A stretch of DNA of 64,000 bases from Hymenobacter canadensis (lineage in GTDB: Bacteria > Bacteroidota > Bacteroidia > Cytophagales > Hymenobacteraceae), in NCBI RefSeq assembly GCF_027359925.1, contig NZ_CP114767.1, forward strand, positions 1,054,001 to 1,118,000, read 5' to 3'. The position numbers and the translations under genes were made by a program. The number at the start of each line of letters is the position of its first letter. Within the stretch, counting starts at the first letter, position 1. Of this stretch, positions 7,618 through 14,869 are shown one piece after another. The notes under the pieces are model-generated. The model saw only the letters and a list, made by a program, of their open reading frames with translations, was not told where the DNA came from and ran no database searches.

Positions 7618-9369
7618 CTACTCCACTGGCAGCGCGCCGCCCATCCAGCGGACTACCGGGTAGCGCAGGTGGGATTTCTCGTAGTTCGGCGACTGGCGGT
7701 ACACCCAGTCAAGCTGGGCAGCGCCGCTGGCGGCAAAGGCGGGGTTTTGCTGCTTAAGCTTCTCCAGCCGCTCGCGCAGGGCCGGGTCGCGGCGCAGCAG
7801 GTCGGCGGCCACATCCTCGAACACGTAGTCCGAGAAATACTCCTTTTGCTGCAGCACGCTGTCGAAGAAGCCCCAGGCAAAAAATGAGTCGGTGGCCTGC
7901 GGCTCCAGCGTTTCGATGAGGTAGCGGGCGGCGGGCTGGTTGAGGTCGGCTACGTAGTCGCCTTTCAGGAAGGCTACGGGCTGCGGCGCGGTGCGCAGCT
8001 CCACGGCCGTGTGCACGTAGTGGCCCTCGTAGGGGCGCTGGCCGGTTTTGTAGTCCTGCACATAGTACACGTCGGCCGTGAGGGTGGTGTCCTGGCGCAG
8101 GCGACGCAGCTGCACGCCCGAGAGGCGCAGGCGTTCCAGCACCTCGCCCCAGGCCTGTGGAATCAGATAGGCCACCGGACGCTGCACCTGCACGGTAGGC
8201 TGAAACGTGTTGTAGTACGGAATCTGGCGCGAATACGGGGCCTTGCGGTCGTAGTAGAGGCGGGGTTGGCCGCTGATGTCGCTGGGCTTCAGTTTGCCCT
8301 CGTAGCCGAGAAACGTCACCTTGTCGGCAGCCGTGGTGTCGAGCTTCCAAGCCAGCGGGAACGTGGTTTGGGTGGCCGTCTGCTGCTGGGCGGCGGCGCG
8401 GGCCTGGGCCAAGGCCGCTTTCTGCTGGGCCACGGCCTGCACCAGCAGCTCCAAGAAATCATACTGGGCCTTCACGCGGGGCGCGTAGGCCTTGAGCATG
8501 TGCGTTTCCGTGACGAAGCCGATGGTGTTGAACAGCGTGGTGTAGCCCGTGGAGTAGCGCGGCGACTCCATAAAGCCCGTCAGGCCGCGGGCGTCGGGCG
8601 TGCGGCCCTCAAAGTCCACGTAGGGCGTCATGGGCGTTTTGCGCTTGGCCATGCCGCCGTACACGGCCGGCAGCAGCTGCCCATTCAGGTAGCTGCGCAG
8701 GGCCGGATGCAGCTTGCTTTGCTGCGTGGCAATGAGCGTCATCGTGTACTGGTAGTCGGCGCCGTCGGAGGTGTGGGTGTCCACGAAAACGTCGGGCTGC
8801 CAGCGCTGAAACAGCTGCGCAAAGGCGCGGGCGTTGCGCGAGTCCTGCTTGATATAGTCGCGGTTCAGGTCGAGGTTGCGGGCGTTGCCGCGGAAGCCGT
8901 AGCTCTCGGGCCCGTTTTGGTTGGCGCGGGTGGTGGAGTTGCGGTTCAGTGAGCCATCCACGTTGTATATCGGAATGATAACCAGCGTAATGTCCGTGAG
9001 CTGGCGGCGTAGCCTGGGCTGCTGCACGTAGTCGCGGGCCAGCATCATGGCCGCATCAATGCCCTCCGGCTCGCCCGGATGAATGCCATTCTGGATAAAC
9101 ACTACGCGCCGCCCTTTGGCCCGCACCGAGGCCGGGTCGGCGTCGCCATCGAGGCTCACCACTACCTCGTGCAGCGGCCGGCCGCTGTCGGTGGTGCCAG
9201 CCTCGCGCAGCGTGATTTCGGGATAGGCCGCATCCAGGCGCTGATAGTAGGCAATGCAGGCGGCGTGGGTGGTGGTGGTATTGCCGTTGCCCAGCTCGTA
9301 GGGCGTGCGCCAGTCGGTTTTGGGCGCCGCCGACGTGAGCAGCAGCGCGGAAAGCAGGAAGGAAAGCAT
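7618..9369 (-). CDS. Exported M14-family zinc carboxypeptidase
   Basis: A 583-residue exported peptidase with a signal peptide at residues 1-15. Zinc ligands are H97 and E100 in NGIHPGEPEG and H199 in VDTHTSDGADY. The LDLNRDYIK segment supplies substrate-binding Asn/Arg, and the catalytic glutamate probably lies in FVTETHM. The C-terminal 250 residues match no domain I know. M14 enzymes remove C-terminal residues from peptides or act on peptidoglycan peptides; the substrate is not evident here. A perfect TAccTTTG box ends 4 nt before the ATG, so the transcript may be leaderless. Confidence 0.9.
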   Translation of the reverse strand: MLSFLLSALLLTSAAPKTDWRTPYELGNGNTTTTHAACIAYYQRLDAAYPEITLREAGTTDSGRPLHEVVVSLDGDADPASVRAKGRRVVFIQNGIHPGEPEGIDAAMMLARDYVQQPRLRRQLTDITLVIIPIYNVDGSLNRNSTTRANQNGPESYGFRGNARNLDLNRDYIKQDSRNARAFAQLFQRWQPDVFVDTHTSDGADYQYTMTLIATQQSKLHPALRSYLNGQLLPAVYGGMAKRKTPMTPYVDFEGRTPDARGLTGFMESPRYSTGYTTLFNTIGFVTETHMLKAYAPRVKAQYDFLELLVQAVAQQKAALAQARAAAQQQTATQTTFPLAWKLDTTAADKVTFLGYEGKLKPSDISGQPRLYYDRKAPYSRQIPYYNTFQPTVQVQRPVAYLIPQAWGEVLERLRLSGVQLRRLRQDTTLTADVYYVQDYKTGQRPYEGHYVHTAVELRTAPQPVAFLKGDYVADLNQPAARYLIETLEPQATDSFFAWGFFDSVLQQKEYFSDYVFEDVAADLLRRDPALRERLEKLKQQNPAFAASGAAQLDWVYRQSPNYEKSHLRYPVVRWMGGALPVE

Positions 9370-9373
9370 GCGG

Positions 9374-9381
9374 CAAAGGTA
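9374..9381 (-). promoter_or_regulatory. -7 promoter element for the M14 peptidase gene
   Basis: CAAAGGTA on the plus strand is TACCTTTG on the coding strand, a perfect match to the Bacteroidota TAnnTTTG box. It ends 4 nt before the start codon. No good TTTG -33 box was found. Confidence 0.6.
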
Positions 9382-9385
9382 TGCG

Positions 9386-9504
9386 TTAGGGCTTAGGGAC
9401 CAGGGCCTGGGGCTTAGGATAAAAAAGGGGCATAACGGCCCCGTATATTCCCTAATCCCTAATCCCTAATCCCTAATCCCTAATCCCCAATCCCCAATCC
9501 CTAG
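9386..9504. repeat. Heptameric tandem array (CCCTAAT)n with a weak inverted partner
   Basis: Eight heptamers at 9450-9504: five CCCTAAT, two CCCCAAT and a final CCCTAG. The last unit contains the stop codon of the minus-strand DoxX gene. Upstream, at 9386-9418, TTAGGGCTTAGGGACC and similar sequence is loosely complementary, so the whole block can form a hairpin. It fills the gap between the DoxX and M14 genes. Confidence 0.85.
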
Positions 9505-9935
9505 TACAGCCGGCGGCGGGCCGGGAACAGCACCTGGTCGAGGCTGAGGTGGCCGGGGCCGGCCAGCAGCAGCCCCAAAAACAGAAACGCCGATTCCAAG
9601 GCGTGCGAGTAGCCACTGAACCCGTCGCCGGCGCTCAGGTGCTGCACCGTAGCCATAATCATCGTACCCAAAAGCAGGGCACAGGCCACCCGAAAAAACA
9701 ACCCCAACGCCAGCAGCTGCCCGCCCACGGCCTCGGCCACGGCGGCCAGAAAGCCCCAGAAAGCCGGCGCGAAATCCAGCCCCACCACCTTCATCACGCT
9801 GCCCACTTTCGCCCAGGCCTCGGGTCCGCCAACCAGCTTGGGGTAGCCATGGATTGTGAACATGACGCCAATGCCCACCCGCAGCAGCAAGAGGCCAAGG
9901 TTGTGGGTGCGGTAGCGGTTTTCAAACAGAGTCAT
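9501..9935 (-). CDS. DoxX family membrane protein
   Basis: A 144-residue protein with four hydrophobic helices. Conserved features of the DoxX/DoxD family are the LLLLRVGIGVMFTIHGYPKL N-terminus, the FLAAVAEAVGGQLLALGL helix and a final helix near ALESAFLFLGLLLAGPG. Family members are quinone-associated or of unknown function; no catalytic role can be claimed. The stop codon falls in the last heptamer of the CCCTAAT array. A second, only distantly similar DoxX protein is at 63279-63776. Confidence 0.85.
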   Translation of the reverse strand: MTLFENRYRTHNLGLLLLRVGIGVMFTIHGYPKLVGGPEAWAKVGSVMKVVGLDFAPAFWGFLAAVAEAVGGQLLALGLFFRVACALLLGTMIMATVQHLSAGDGFSGYSHALESAFLFLGLLLAGPGHLSLDQVLFPARRRLY

Positions 9936-10036
9936 AGGAAAAACGGTATTCCTGAATGCTTGGCCAGAGAAAAGAGTGTGCTTTCGTTGGCAAAGTACAA
10001 GAAATACGCAGCATCACAATCTGCAGGGTTTGCCGG

Positions 10037-10720
10037 CTACTGGTATAGTAATACCCCGGTGATGCGTGCGGCCGGCGGAATATCCGTCGAGCTCATTTCC
10101 TCCGGATGCTTATCGGGCAGCGAGTTTGGGTCGATAACCCAGGCGGTTTTCACCTCGCCCGAAACGGCGGCGAAGCCGGCCGGCGTGTTGCGTACCCGCG
10201 TCAGGCCCAGGTTCTGGCGGGCCGCCCCAAACGGCGAACCGACGCCAATGCCCTCGGCCGTGCGGTACTGCGGGTCGTAGATGCGGATGCGGCGCAGGCG
10301 GTAGCCGCCGGCCGAGTCCGGAATCATGTGCAGGATGTTGGCTGGGGCATCGGGCCGCTGGGCGTCGCGCATTTCGTAGGCAGGTAGCTCCCGGCCGTTG
10401 TCGGAGTAGGTGGTGGCGCGCAGCAACTCGGCGGGCACCACTTTTTTGAGCTGCGATTCGCGCATTCCCAGGCGCAGCTGGCCGGCGCGGCCCGGGCTGA
10501 TAAGATACTGCAGATCAATGTTATCAACGGCAGCAGCGGTGCCGGGCTCCTGGGCTACGCCGGTGGCGCCGGGCCTGAGGGCCGCCGGGTCGGTGGTCCC
10601 GTCGGCGGGCAGGAAGGGGGGCGTCCCCGAGTCGGTGGGGGAGCCGCAGGAGGTGGCCAGGACGGTGGTAAGCAGGGCCGCAGCCAGAGCTGGGGCCAGA
10701 GTAGCAAATCGATTCAGCAT
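10037..10720 (-). CDS. Lipoprotein of unknown function
   Basis: About 227 residues with a lipoprotein signal (lipobox LATSC, so lipid-anchored) and a Ser/Thr/Pro/Ala-rich linker of about 45 residues. A globular part follows, beginning near IDLQYLISPGRAGQLRLGM. The phrases AGQLRLGMRESQLKKVVP and EGIGVGSPFGAARQNLGL look like the two related repeats seen in small envelope proteins that sense or bind a ligand, but I cannot name the family. ATGs at 10729, 10723 and 10720 are all possible starts. It diverges from surE. Confidence 0.75.
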   Translation of the reverse strand: MLNRFATLAPALAAALLTTVLATSCGSPTDSGTPPFLPADGTTDPAALRPGATGVAQEPGTAAAVDNIDLQYLISPGRAGQLRLGMRESQLKKVVPAELLRATTYSDNGRELPAYEMRDAQRPDAPANILHMIPDSAGGYRLRRIRIYDPQYRTAEGIGVGSPFGAARQNLGLTRVRNTPAGFAAVSGEVKTAWVIDPNSLPDKHPEEMSSTDIPPAARITGVLLYQ

Positions 10721-10823
10721 CATGGGCATACGACAGAACCCGGGCAGTAGTTGATAAGCAGCTCACCAGAGAATTTGCCGGCTATGTCGGCCACGGAGCC
10801 TGGGCGGCGCGTAGGGAAGCATG

Positions 10824-10831
10824 TACCTTTG
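10824..10831 (+). promoter_or_regulatory. -7 promoter element for surE
   Basis: A perfect TACCTTTG box. Transcription would begin around 10835, which excludes the in-frame ATG at 10784 and supports the GTG start at 10865 with a leader of about 30 nt. Confidence 0.65.
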
Positions 10832-10864
10832 TGCGTCCTTTCGTTCACCACACTTCTTTGCATC

Positions 10865-11734
10865 GTGTCTGATACTGCCCGTAAACCCCTGATTCTCATT
10901 TCCAACGACGACGGCATCACGGCTCCCGGCATTGCCACGCTCGTGCGCGTCATGCGCCGCATCGGCGAGGTAGTGGTGGTGGCGCCCAACTCGCCGCAGT
11001 CGGGCATGGGCCACGCCATCACCATCGGCACCTCGCTGCGCCTCGACCCCAGCACCATCTTTCCCGGCATCGAGAGCTACGAGTGCAGCGGCACCCCGGC
11101 CGACTGCGTGAAGCTGGCCAAGCACCACGTGCTGAAAGACCGCCAGCCCGATCTGGTGGTGTCGGGCATCAACCACGGCTCCAACTCCTCGGTGAACGTG
11201 CTGTACTCGGGCACGATGTCGGCGGCCATCGAGGCGGCCATCGAAGGGCTGCCGGCCATCGGGTTTTCGCTCTGCGAATACGGCCACAACGCCGATTTCG
11301 AGCACACTGAAGCCTGGGTGGAGCACATTGTGCGGGAGGCGCTGGCGCACGGCATTCCGCAGGGTACGGCCCTGAACGTGAACATTCCCAAGAAGTCAGA
11401 GCAGCCGATTGCGGGCATCCGGATCTGCCGCCAGGCCCGCGCCAAGTGGCAGGAAGAGTTCGATTTGCGCCACGACCCCTACAAGCGCCCGTATTACTGG
11501 CTGATCGGGGAGTTCGTGAACCTCGACCAGGGCAACGACACCGACGAGTGGGCGCTGGCCAACAACTTCATATCGGTGGTGCCCTGCCAGTTCGACCTCA
11601 CGGCCCACCACGCCATCAGCACCCTGAACGCCAGCTGGCAGCTGGGCCCGAAATTCGACGGGCCCACGCACCCGGCCCCGCACCAGGGCAGCGCCACCCC
11701 TGAGCCCGGCGAGTCGGCCGAAGGATTGGGGTAG
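10865..11734 (+). CDS. surE: 5'/3'-nucleotidase SurE
   Basis: Metal-dependent survival-protein phosphatase that dephosphorylates nucleoside monophosphates. The product is 289 residues from a GTG start (MSDTARKP). Metal ligands are D15 and D16 in ISNDDGITAPG, S46 in NSPQSGMGH and the Asn in SGINHGSN. The C-terminal 60 residues extend past the usual core (about 250 residues). The GTG is preferred over an upstream ATG at 10784 because a perfect -7 box lies between them. The stop TAG is followed directly by an octameric family A repeat, then by a strong terminator. Confidence 0.94.
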   Translation: MSDTARKPLILISNDDGITAPGIATLVRVMRRIGEVVVVAPNSPQSGMGHAITIGTSLRLDPSTIFPGIESYECSGTPADCVKLAKHHVLKDRQPDLVVSGINHGSNSSVNVLYSGTMSAAIEAAIEGLPAIGFSLCEYGHNADFEHTEAWVEHIVREALAHGIPQGTALNVNIPKKSEQPIAGIRICRQARAKWQEEFDLRHDPYKRPYYWLIGEFVNLDQGNDTDEWALANNFISVVPCQFDLTAHHAISTLNASWQLGPKFDGPTHPAPHQGSATPEPGESAEGLG

Positions 11735-11757
11735 GGAGTAACTGAGCAGCTGAGTTA
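11735..11757 (+). repeat. Octameric stop repeat (family A) after surE
   Basis: GGAGTAACTGAGCAGCTGAG followed by TTAA: three GAGTARYT-type units beginning at the base after the surE stop codon. Confidence 0.75.
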
Positions 11758-11828
11758 AGCTGCCCAGAATGCGCAGTAGCCGCGTAGCGGCGGCAGGTTT
11801 GTAGCAGCCAGCCGGTCTATTCTGGGGC

Positions 11829-11888
11829 AAAGCCGTGTATCGGCGGCAGGTTCATAAACAGAATCTGCCGCCGATACGCGGCTTTTTT
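11829..11888. terminator. Bidirectional terminator after surE
   Basis: AAAGCCGTGTATCGGCGGCAG pairs with CTGCCGCCGATACGCGGCTTT (one mismatch) and is followed by a T tract. It serves surE on the plus strand and probably the small gene at 11907-12113 on the minus strand. Confidence 0.88.
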
Positions 11889-11906
11889 AATGAGTAGTAC
11901 TGTGGG

Positions 11907-12113
11907 CTATCTATTCCACACTTGCCTTACGTGGCGCACCACCGGCCCGGGGGAGTGGCGCACAACCAGTGGCACGTTGTGCGCCATGGCGGCCGGCGGG
12001 GCGGGCTTCAGTAGTACCGGCAGGTAGAGCAGCACGGCGAGGGCGGCCAGGAGAAGCAAAATGCCAAGCAGCGGCCTGACGTGGGAATTGTGGCGAAACA
12101 GGGCAGGGCTCAT
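11907..12113 (-). CDS. Small single-pass membrane protein, unknown function
   Basis: A 68-residue product with a basic N-terminus, one strong membrane helix (LLGILLLLAALAVLLYLPVLL, about 15-35) and a short tail rich in His, Val and Arg. It lies 72 nt downstream of the histidine kinase gene on the same strand, so it could be the last gene of that operon. No family is recognised; it may be a chance ORF, but the clean membrane helix and correct placement favour a real gene. Confidence 0.5.
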   Translation of the reverse strand: MSPALFRHNSHVRPLLGILLLLAALAVLLYLPVLLKPAPPAAMAHNVPLVVRHSPGPVVRHVRQVWNR

Positions 12114-12185
12114 GCGGGTAGGGATGGCGCGAGTGGTAGCTCTAAGCTAGTGCGCTCAGCATGAAGACTGTATGAGGGTCAGGCG

Positions 12186-13550
12186 CTAAACCGCAACCGG
12201 GCTGGCCACTGAGCTGCCGGCAAATTCCAGGGCAAATGTGGTGCCTTTGCCCAGCTCCGAGGTAGCCGTGAGCGTGGCCTCGTGGAAGGTGGCAATGGTT
12301 AAGGCAATGGGCAGGCCGAGGCCGAAGCCTTCCGGCGACGCGGCCCCGCCCGCATTGAAGCGCCGGAACCGGTCGAAGAGGTGGGGCAAGTTTTCGGGGG
12401 CAATGCCGGGCCCGGTATCGGCCACGGCCAGGCGGTAGCCGCCGCCTGGCAGCAGCGCGCCGGTTACGGTGATGCTGCCGCCCTGGCGGTTGTACTTGAT
12501 GGCGTTGCTGAGCAGATTGAACAGCAGCGTAAACAGCAGCGAGTGGTTGGCGCGGGGCAGCACCAGGTCGGGGGAAAGCTGGGTGCGCAGGTGCAGCTCG
12601 CGCTGGGTTAGCCGGTCGTCGAGCTCGTTGAGCACTTCGGCCAGCACCGCGGCCATGCTCACCGAGTCCTCGCGCAGGTACTGCTCGTTTTCGATGTTGG
12701 CGATGAGCAGTAGCGTCCGGACGGTGTTGCGCAGGCGGTAGAGCGTTTTTTGGGATTCTACAATCTTCAGGGAGTGCGTATGGCTGAGGTCGGGGTCCTG
12801 CAGCATGTTCTCGAAGCGGGTCTGCAGGATGCTGACCGGCGTCAGCAGCTCGTGCGACACGTTGCTCATAAACTCGCGCTCCTTCTCAAACGCCGACTGC
12901 ACCTGGTGCATCATTTCGTTGAGGCTGTCGTCGAGGCGGCGGAAGTCGGTGGTGCTGGTGCTGATGGGGGCGAAGGGGAAGGCCGAAGGGTGGCGCACGT
13001 TGCGCAGCTTGCGCGTAATCAGGTCGCTGAGGGGGCGCAGCAGAAAGCGCGCAAAGGCCGCGTCCGTCACGATGGTGAGCAGGGCGCCCACCACCAGCAC
13101 CCACAGCGCCAGCTGCCGCAGCGTGGCTTCCAGCAGCTCCACCGTAGCCAGCGACGAGCCAATTTCCAGGCGGTAGGGGCGGCCCTGCGCCGCAAACCGG
13201 TAGCTCAGAATCCGGAAGTCCTCCACGTCATTATCTACCTGCCGCTGCTCGTCAAAGATGCGCTCCACGGCCACCGGCGCGGCTTGGCCGGCCTCCGGCG
13301 TCAGGCTGATGTATTCCTGCTTGAGGATGTTGTAGTCGGCGTAGGCCTCGTTCTGCTCCTGCCGCACGAAGGCGGTCAGGCCGTCGCGGGCAATCAGGGC
13401 CAGCACCTCGCGCTTTTTCTCGTGCAGGCGCTGGTCGGTGTGCGACACGGCCACCCGGCTCACGATGGGCGGAATCACCAGTGCCCCCAGCAGCACCAGC
13501 AGCAGCTTGGATAGCGCATTGAATAGGGCCAGCTTGGCTTCGAGGCGCAT
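12186..13550 (-). CDS. Membrane sensor histidine kinase
   Basis: The 454-residue sensor of a two-component system. Two membrane helices (about 13-32 and 146-166) enclose a periplasmic sensing region of about 110 residues. HAMP-like sequence precedes the phospho-acceptor H233 in MSNVSHELLTPVSIL. The ATPase domain has an N-box near 341-354 (FNLLSNAIKYN), G1 DTGPGIAPENL and G2 GFGLGLPIA. Its partner is the OmpR-type regulator at 14071-14751 on the same strand. The two genes, normally adjacent, are separated by 520 bp holding an opposite-strand gene and repeats. A family A repeat sits within 4 nt upstream of the ATG. Confidence 0.94.
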   Translation of the reverse strand: MRLEAKLALFNALSKLLLVLLGALVIPPIVSRVAVSHTDQRLHEKKREVLALIARDGLTAFVRQEQNEAYADYNILKQEYISLTPEAGQAAPVAVERIFDEQRQVDNDVEDFRILSYRFAAQGRPYRLEIGSSLATVELLEATLRQLALWVLVVGALLTIVTDAAFARFLLRPLSDLITRKLRNVRHPSAFPFAPISTSTTDFRRLDDSLNEMMHQVQSAFEKEREFMSNVSHELLTPVSILQTRFENMLQDPDLSHTHSLKIVESQKTLYRLRNTVRTLLLIANIENEQYLREDSVSMAAVLAEVLNELDDRLTQRELHLRTQLSPDLVLPRANHSLLFTLLFNLLSNAIKYNRQGGSITVTGALLPGGGYRLAVADTGPGIAPENLPHLFDRFRRFNAGGAASPEGFGLGLPIALTIATFHEATLTATSELGKGTTFALEFAGSSVASPVAV

Positions 13551-13553
13551 GGG

Positions 13554-13584
13554 AGAGTAACTGAGTAGTAGAGTAGCTGAGTAA
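13554..13584 (+). repeat. Octameric stop repeat (family A), left flank of the four-helix-bundle gene
   Basis: GAGAGTAACTGAGTAGTAGA followed by GTAGCTGAGTAA, plus-strand orientation. It lies 3 bp from the kinase start codon and 45 bp upstream of the four-helix-bundle gene. Confidence 0.85.
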
Positions 13585-13629
13585 ATGTGTTGATAGGTAT
13601 CTTACCAACTCACAAATGCTATTCCTACT

Positions 13630-14001
13630 ATGACCAGGGAAGAAAAAGCGGCCTACAATGAAGCATTCCGCAACCGCACAAAAGCCGCTGCACTGCGCGT
13701 TATCCAGGTGGTTGAGCAATTGCCAAGAACTGCGCCGGCTGATGTGCTGGCCAGGCAGCTGTTACGGTCTGCTACTTCTGTGGCCGCCAACTATCGGGCA
13801 GCGTGCCGGGGCCGCTCTGCCGCCGAATTCTTTGCCAAGCTCAGTATTTGCGTTGAAGAGGCAGACGAAACGCAGTTATGGCTGGAAATGCTGGGAGATG
13901 CCGGACTCGTGCCTAAGTCCAGGTTGGCTGCTCTGGAATTGGAGTACGGCCAAATCACGGCAGTCCTCACCAAAGCCCGAAAAACAGCCTCGGAGAAATA
14001 G
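13630..14001 (+). CDS. Four-helix-bundle protein (23S rRNA intervening-sequence protein family)
   Basis: A 123-residue, highly helical protein of the four-helix-bundle / IVS-protein family. Family features are RSATSVAANYRAACRGRS followed by AEFFAKLSICVEEADETQLWL and a C-terminal helix (ALELEYGQITAVLTKARK). Relatives are encoded inside 23S rRNA intervening sequences, and the diversity-generating-retroelement accessory protein Avd has the same fold; the cellular role is unknown. The gene is transcribed against the two-component genes that flank it and is bracketed by family A repeats, so it looks like an inserted cassette. A second open frame inside it (13658-14008) is a shadow. No reverse transcriptase or template repeat is nearby. 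Confidence 0.88.
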   Translation: MTREEKAAYNEAFRNRTKAAALRVIQVVEQLPRTAPADVLARQLLRSATSVAANYRAACRGRSAAEFFAKLSICVEEADETQLWLEMLGDAGLVPKSRLAALELEYGQITAVLTKARKTASEK

Positions 14002-14085
14002 TGAGTAACTGGGTAGTTGAGTAACTGAGTAGACTGTTTTTGTATTTGAACAGCCTACTCAGTTACTCAATTACTCAGTTACTCT
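14002..14085. repeat. Octameric stop repeats (family A) as an inverted pair, right flank of the four-helix-bundle gene
   Basis: A plus-oriented array starts at the base after the four-helix-bundle stop, followed about 22 nt later by a minus-oriented array (14053-14085). The 30-bp arms pair with two mismatches around a T-rich loop. The minus array contains the stop codon and last codons of the response regulator gene. It could act as a bidirectional terminator. Confidence 0.88.
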
Positions 14086-14751
14086 ATACCCAATGCCGCG
14101 CACGGTTTCCAGGAAGTCGGCGGGGGCGAAGGCCGTGAGCTTCTTGCGGATGTTCTTGATGTGCACGTCGATGTAGTTGGAATCGGAGTCGTCTTCCAGC
14201 ACATTGCCCCACAGGTGCTCGCCCAGCTGCAGGCGCGTGAGCACGCGGCTTTTGTGCAGCAGCAGGTAGTGCAGCAGGTCGAACTCCTTTTTGGTGAGCG
14301 GCACTTCCTGCGCGCCGTGGCGCAGAACCCGGGCCGTCACGTCCATCACGAAGCCTTGGCCGAAGCTAATTTCCTGGCGCCGCAGCCCAAACTTGCGGCG
14401 CGTGATGGCCTGCATCCGGCTCTGCAGCTCCAGCAGCGAGAACGGCTTGGGCAGGTAGTCGTCGGCGCCCAGGTCTAGGCCTTTGATTCGGTCGTCGAGG
14501 GCGCCGCGGGCCGTGAGGATGATGAAGGAAGCCTCTTGCTTATCGTTCTGGCGGGCTTCGCGCAGCAGGTCCAGACCGTCGCCGCCGGGCAGGCCCAGGT
14601 CCAGCAGCACGAAATCGTAGCTGTTGACGTAAATTTTCTCGGAAGCCTCGGCGTAGGTGAAGGCCGAATCAACGAGGTACTGCGACTGCAGCAGGAACTG
14701 CTTCACCTCCTGGTGCAGGCCTTTTTCGTCTTCAACAAGCAGAATGTGCAT
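14071..14751 (-). CDS. OmpR/PhoB-family response regulator
   Basis: 226 residues: receiver domain (1-115) with acidic pocket E7/D8, phospho-acceptor D51 in LLDLGLPGGDG, T80 and K102 in LPKPF; then a winged-helix DNA-binding domain (about 130-226) with LTKKEFDLLHYLL and the recognition region DSNYIDVHIKNIRKKL. Partner of the kinase at 12186-13550. The normal C-terminal GIGYR is followed by V-T-E-stop, and those codons (GTA ACT GAG TAA) are repeat sequence. Insertion of the repeat therefore seems to have replaced the original end of the gene. Confidence 0.95.
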   Translation of the reverse strand: MHILLVEDEKGLHQEVKQFLLQSQYLVDSAFTYAEASEKIYVNSYDFVLLDLGLPGGDGLDLLREARQNDKQEASFIILTARGALDDRIKGLDLGADDYLPKPFSLLELQSRMQAITRRKFGLRRQEISFGQGFVMDVTARVLRHGAQEVPLTKKEFDLLHYLLLHKSRVLTRLQLGEHLWGNVLEDDSDSNYIDVHIKNIRKKLTAFAPADFLETVRGIGYRVTE

Positions 14752-14869
14752 AGAAACGGACTAAATGTGGTGCAACATACGCGCCGCCGAGGTGAAGAGA
14801 ACGTGAAGTAGCCTACGTTGGCACGGTGCCGGACATTCGCTACGCTCGTCGCCAAGCTGGAGCTTAGCG

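Noticed and set aside
9450..9504. CRISPR-like or telomere-like array
   Set aside because: Units are 7 bp with no spacers, and the array lies inside an ordinary gene gap, so it is a short tandem repeat.
13554..13584. Insertion-sequence terminal repeats with transposase
   Set aside because: No transposase or integrase is encoded anywhere in the window. The arrays are kept as repeats of unknown mobility.
13658..14008. Second reading frame in the four-helix-bundle gene
   Set aside because: The frame at 13630 carries the family motifs; this one does not.
13554..14085. Diversity-generating retroelement
   Set aside because: The four-helix-bundle protein is distantly Avd-like, but there is no reverse transcriptase and no template/variable repeat pair.
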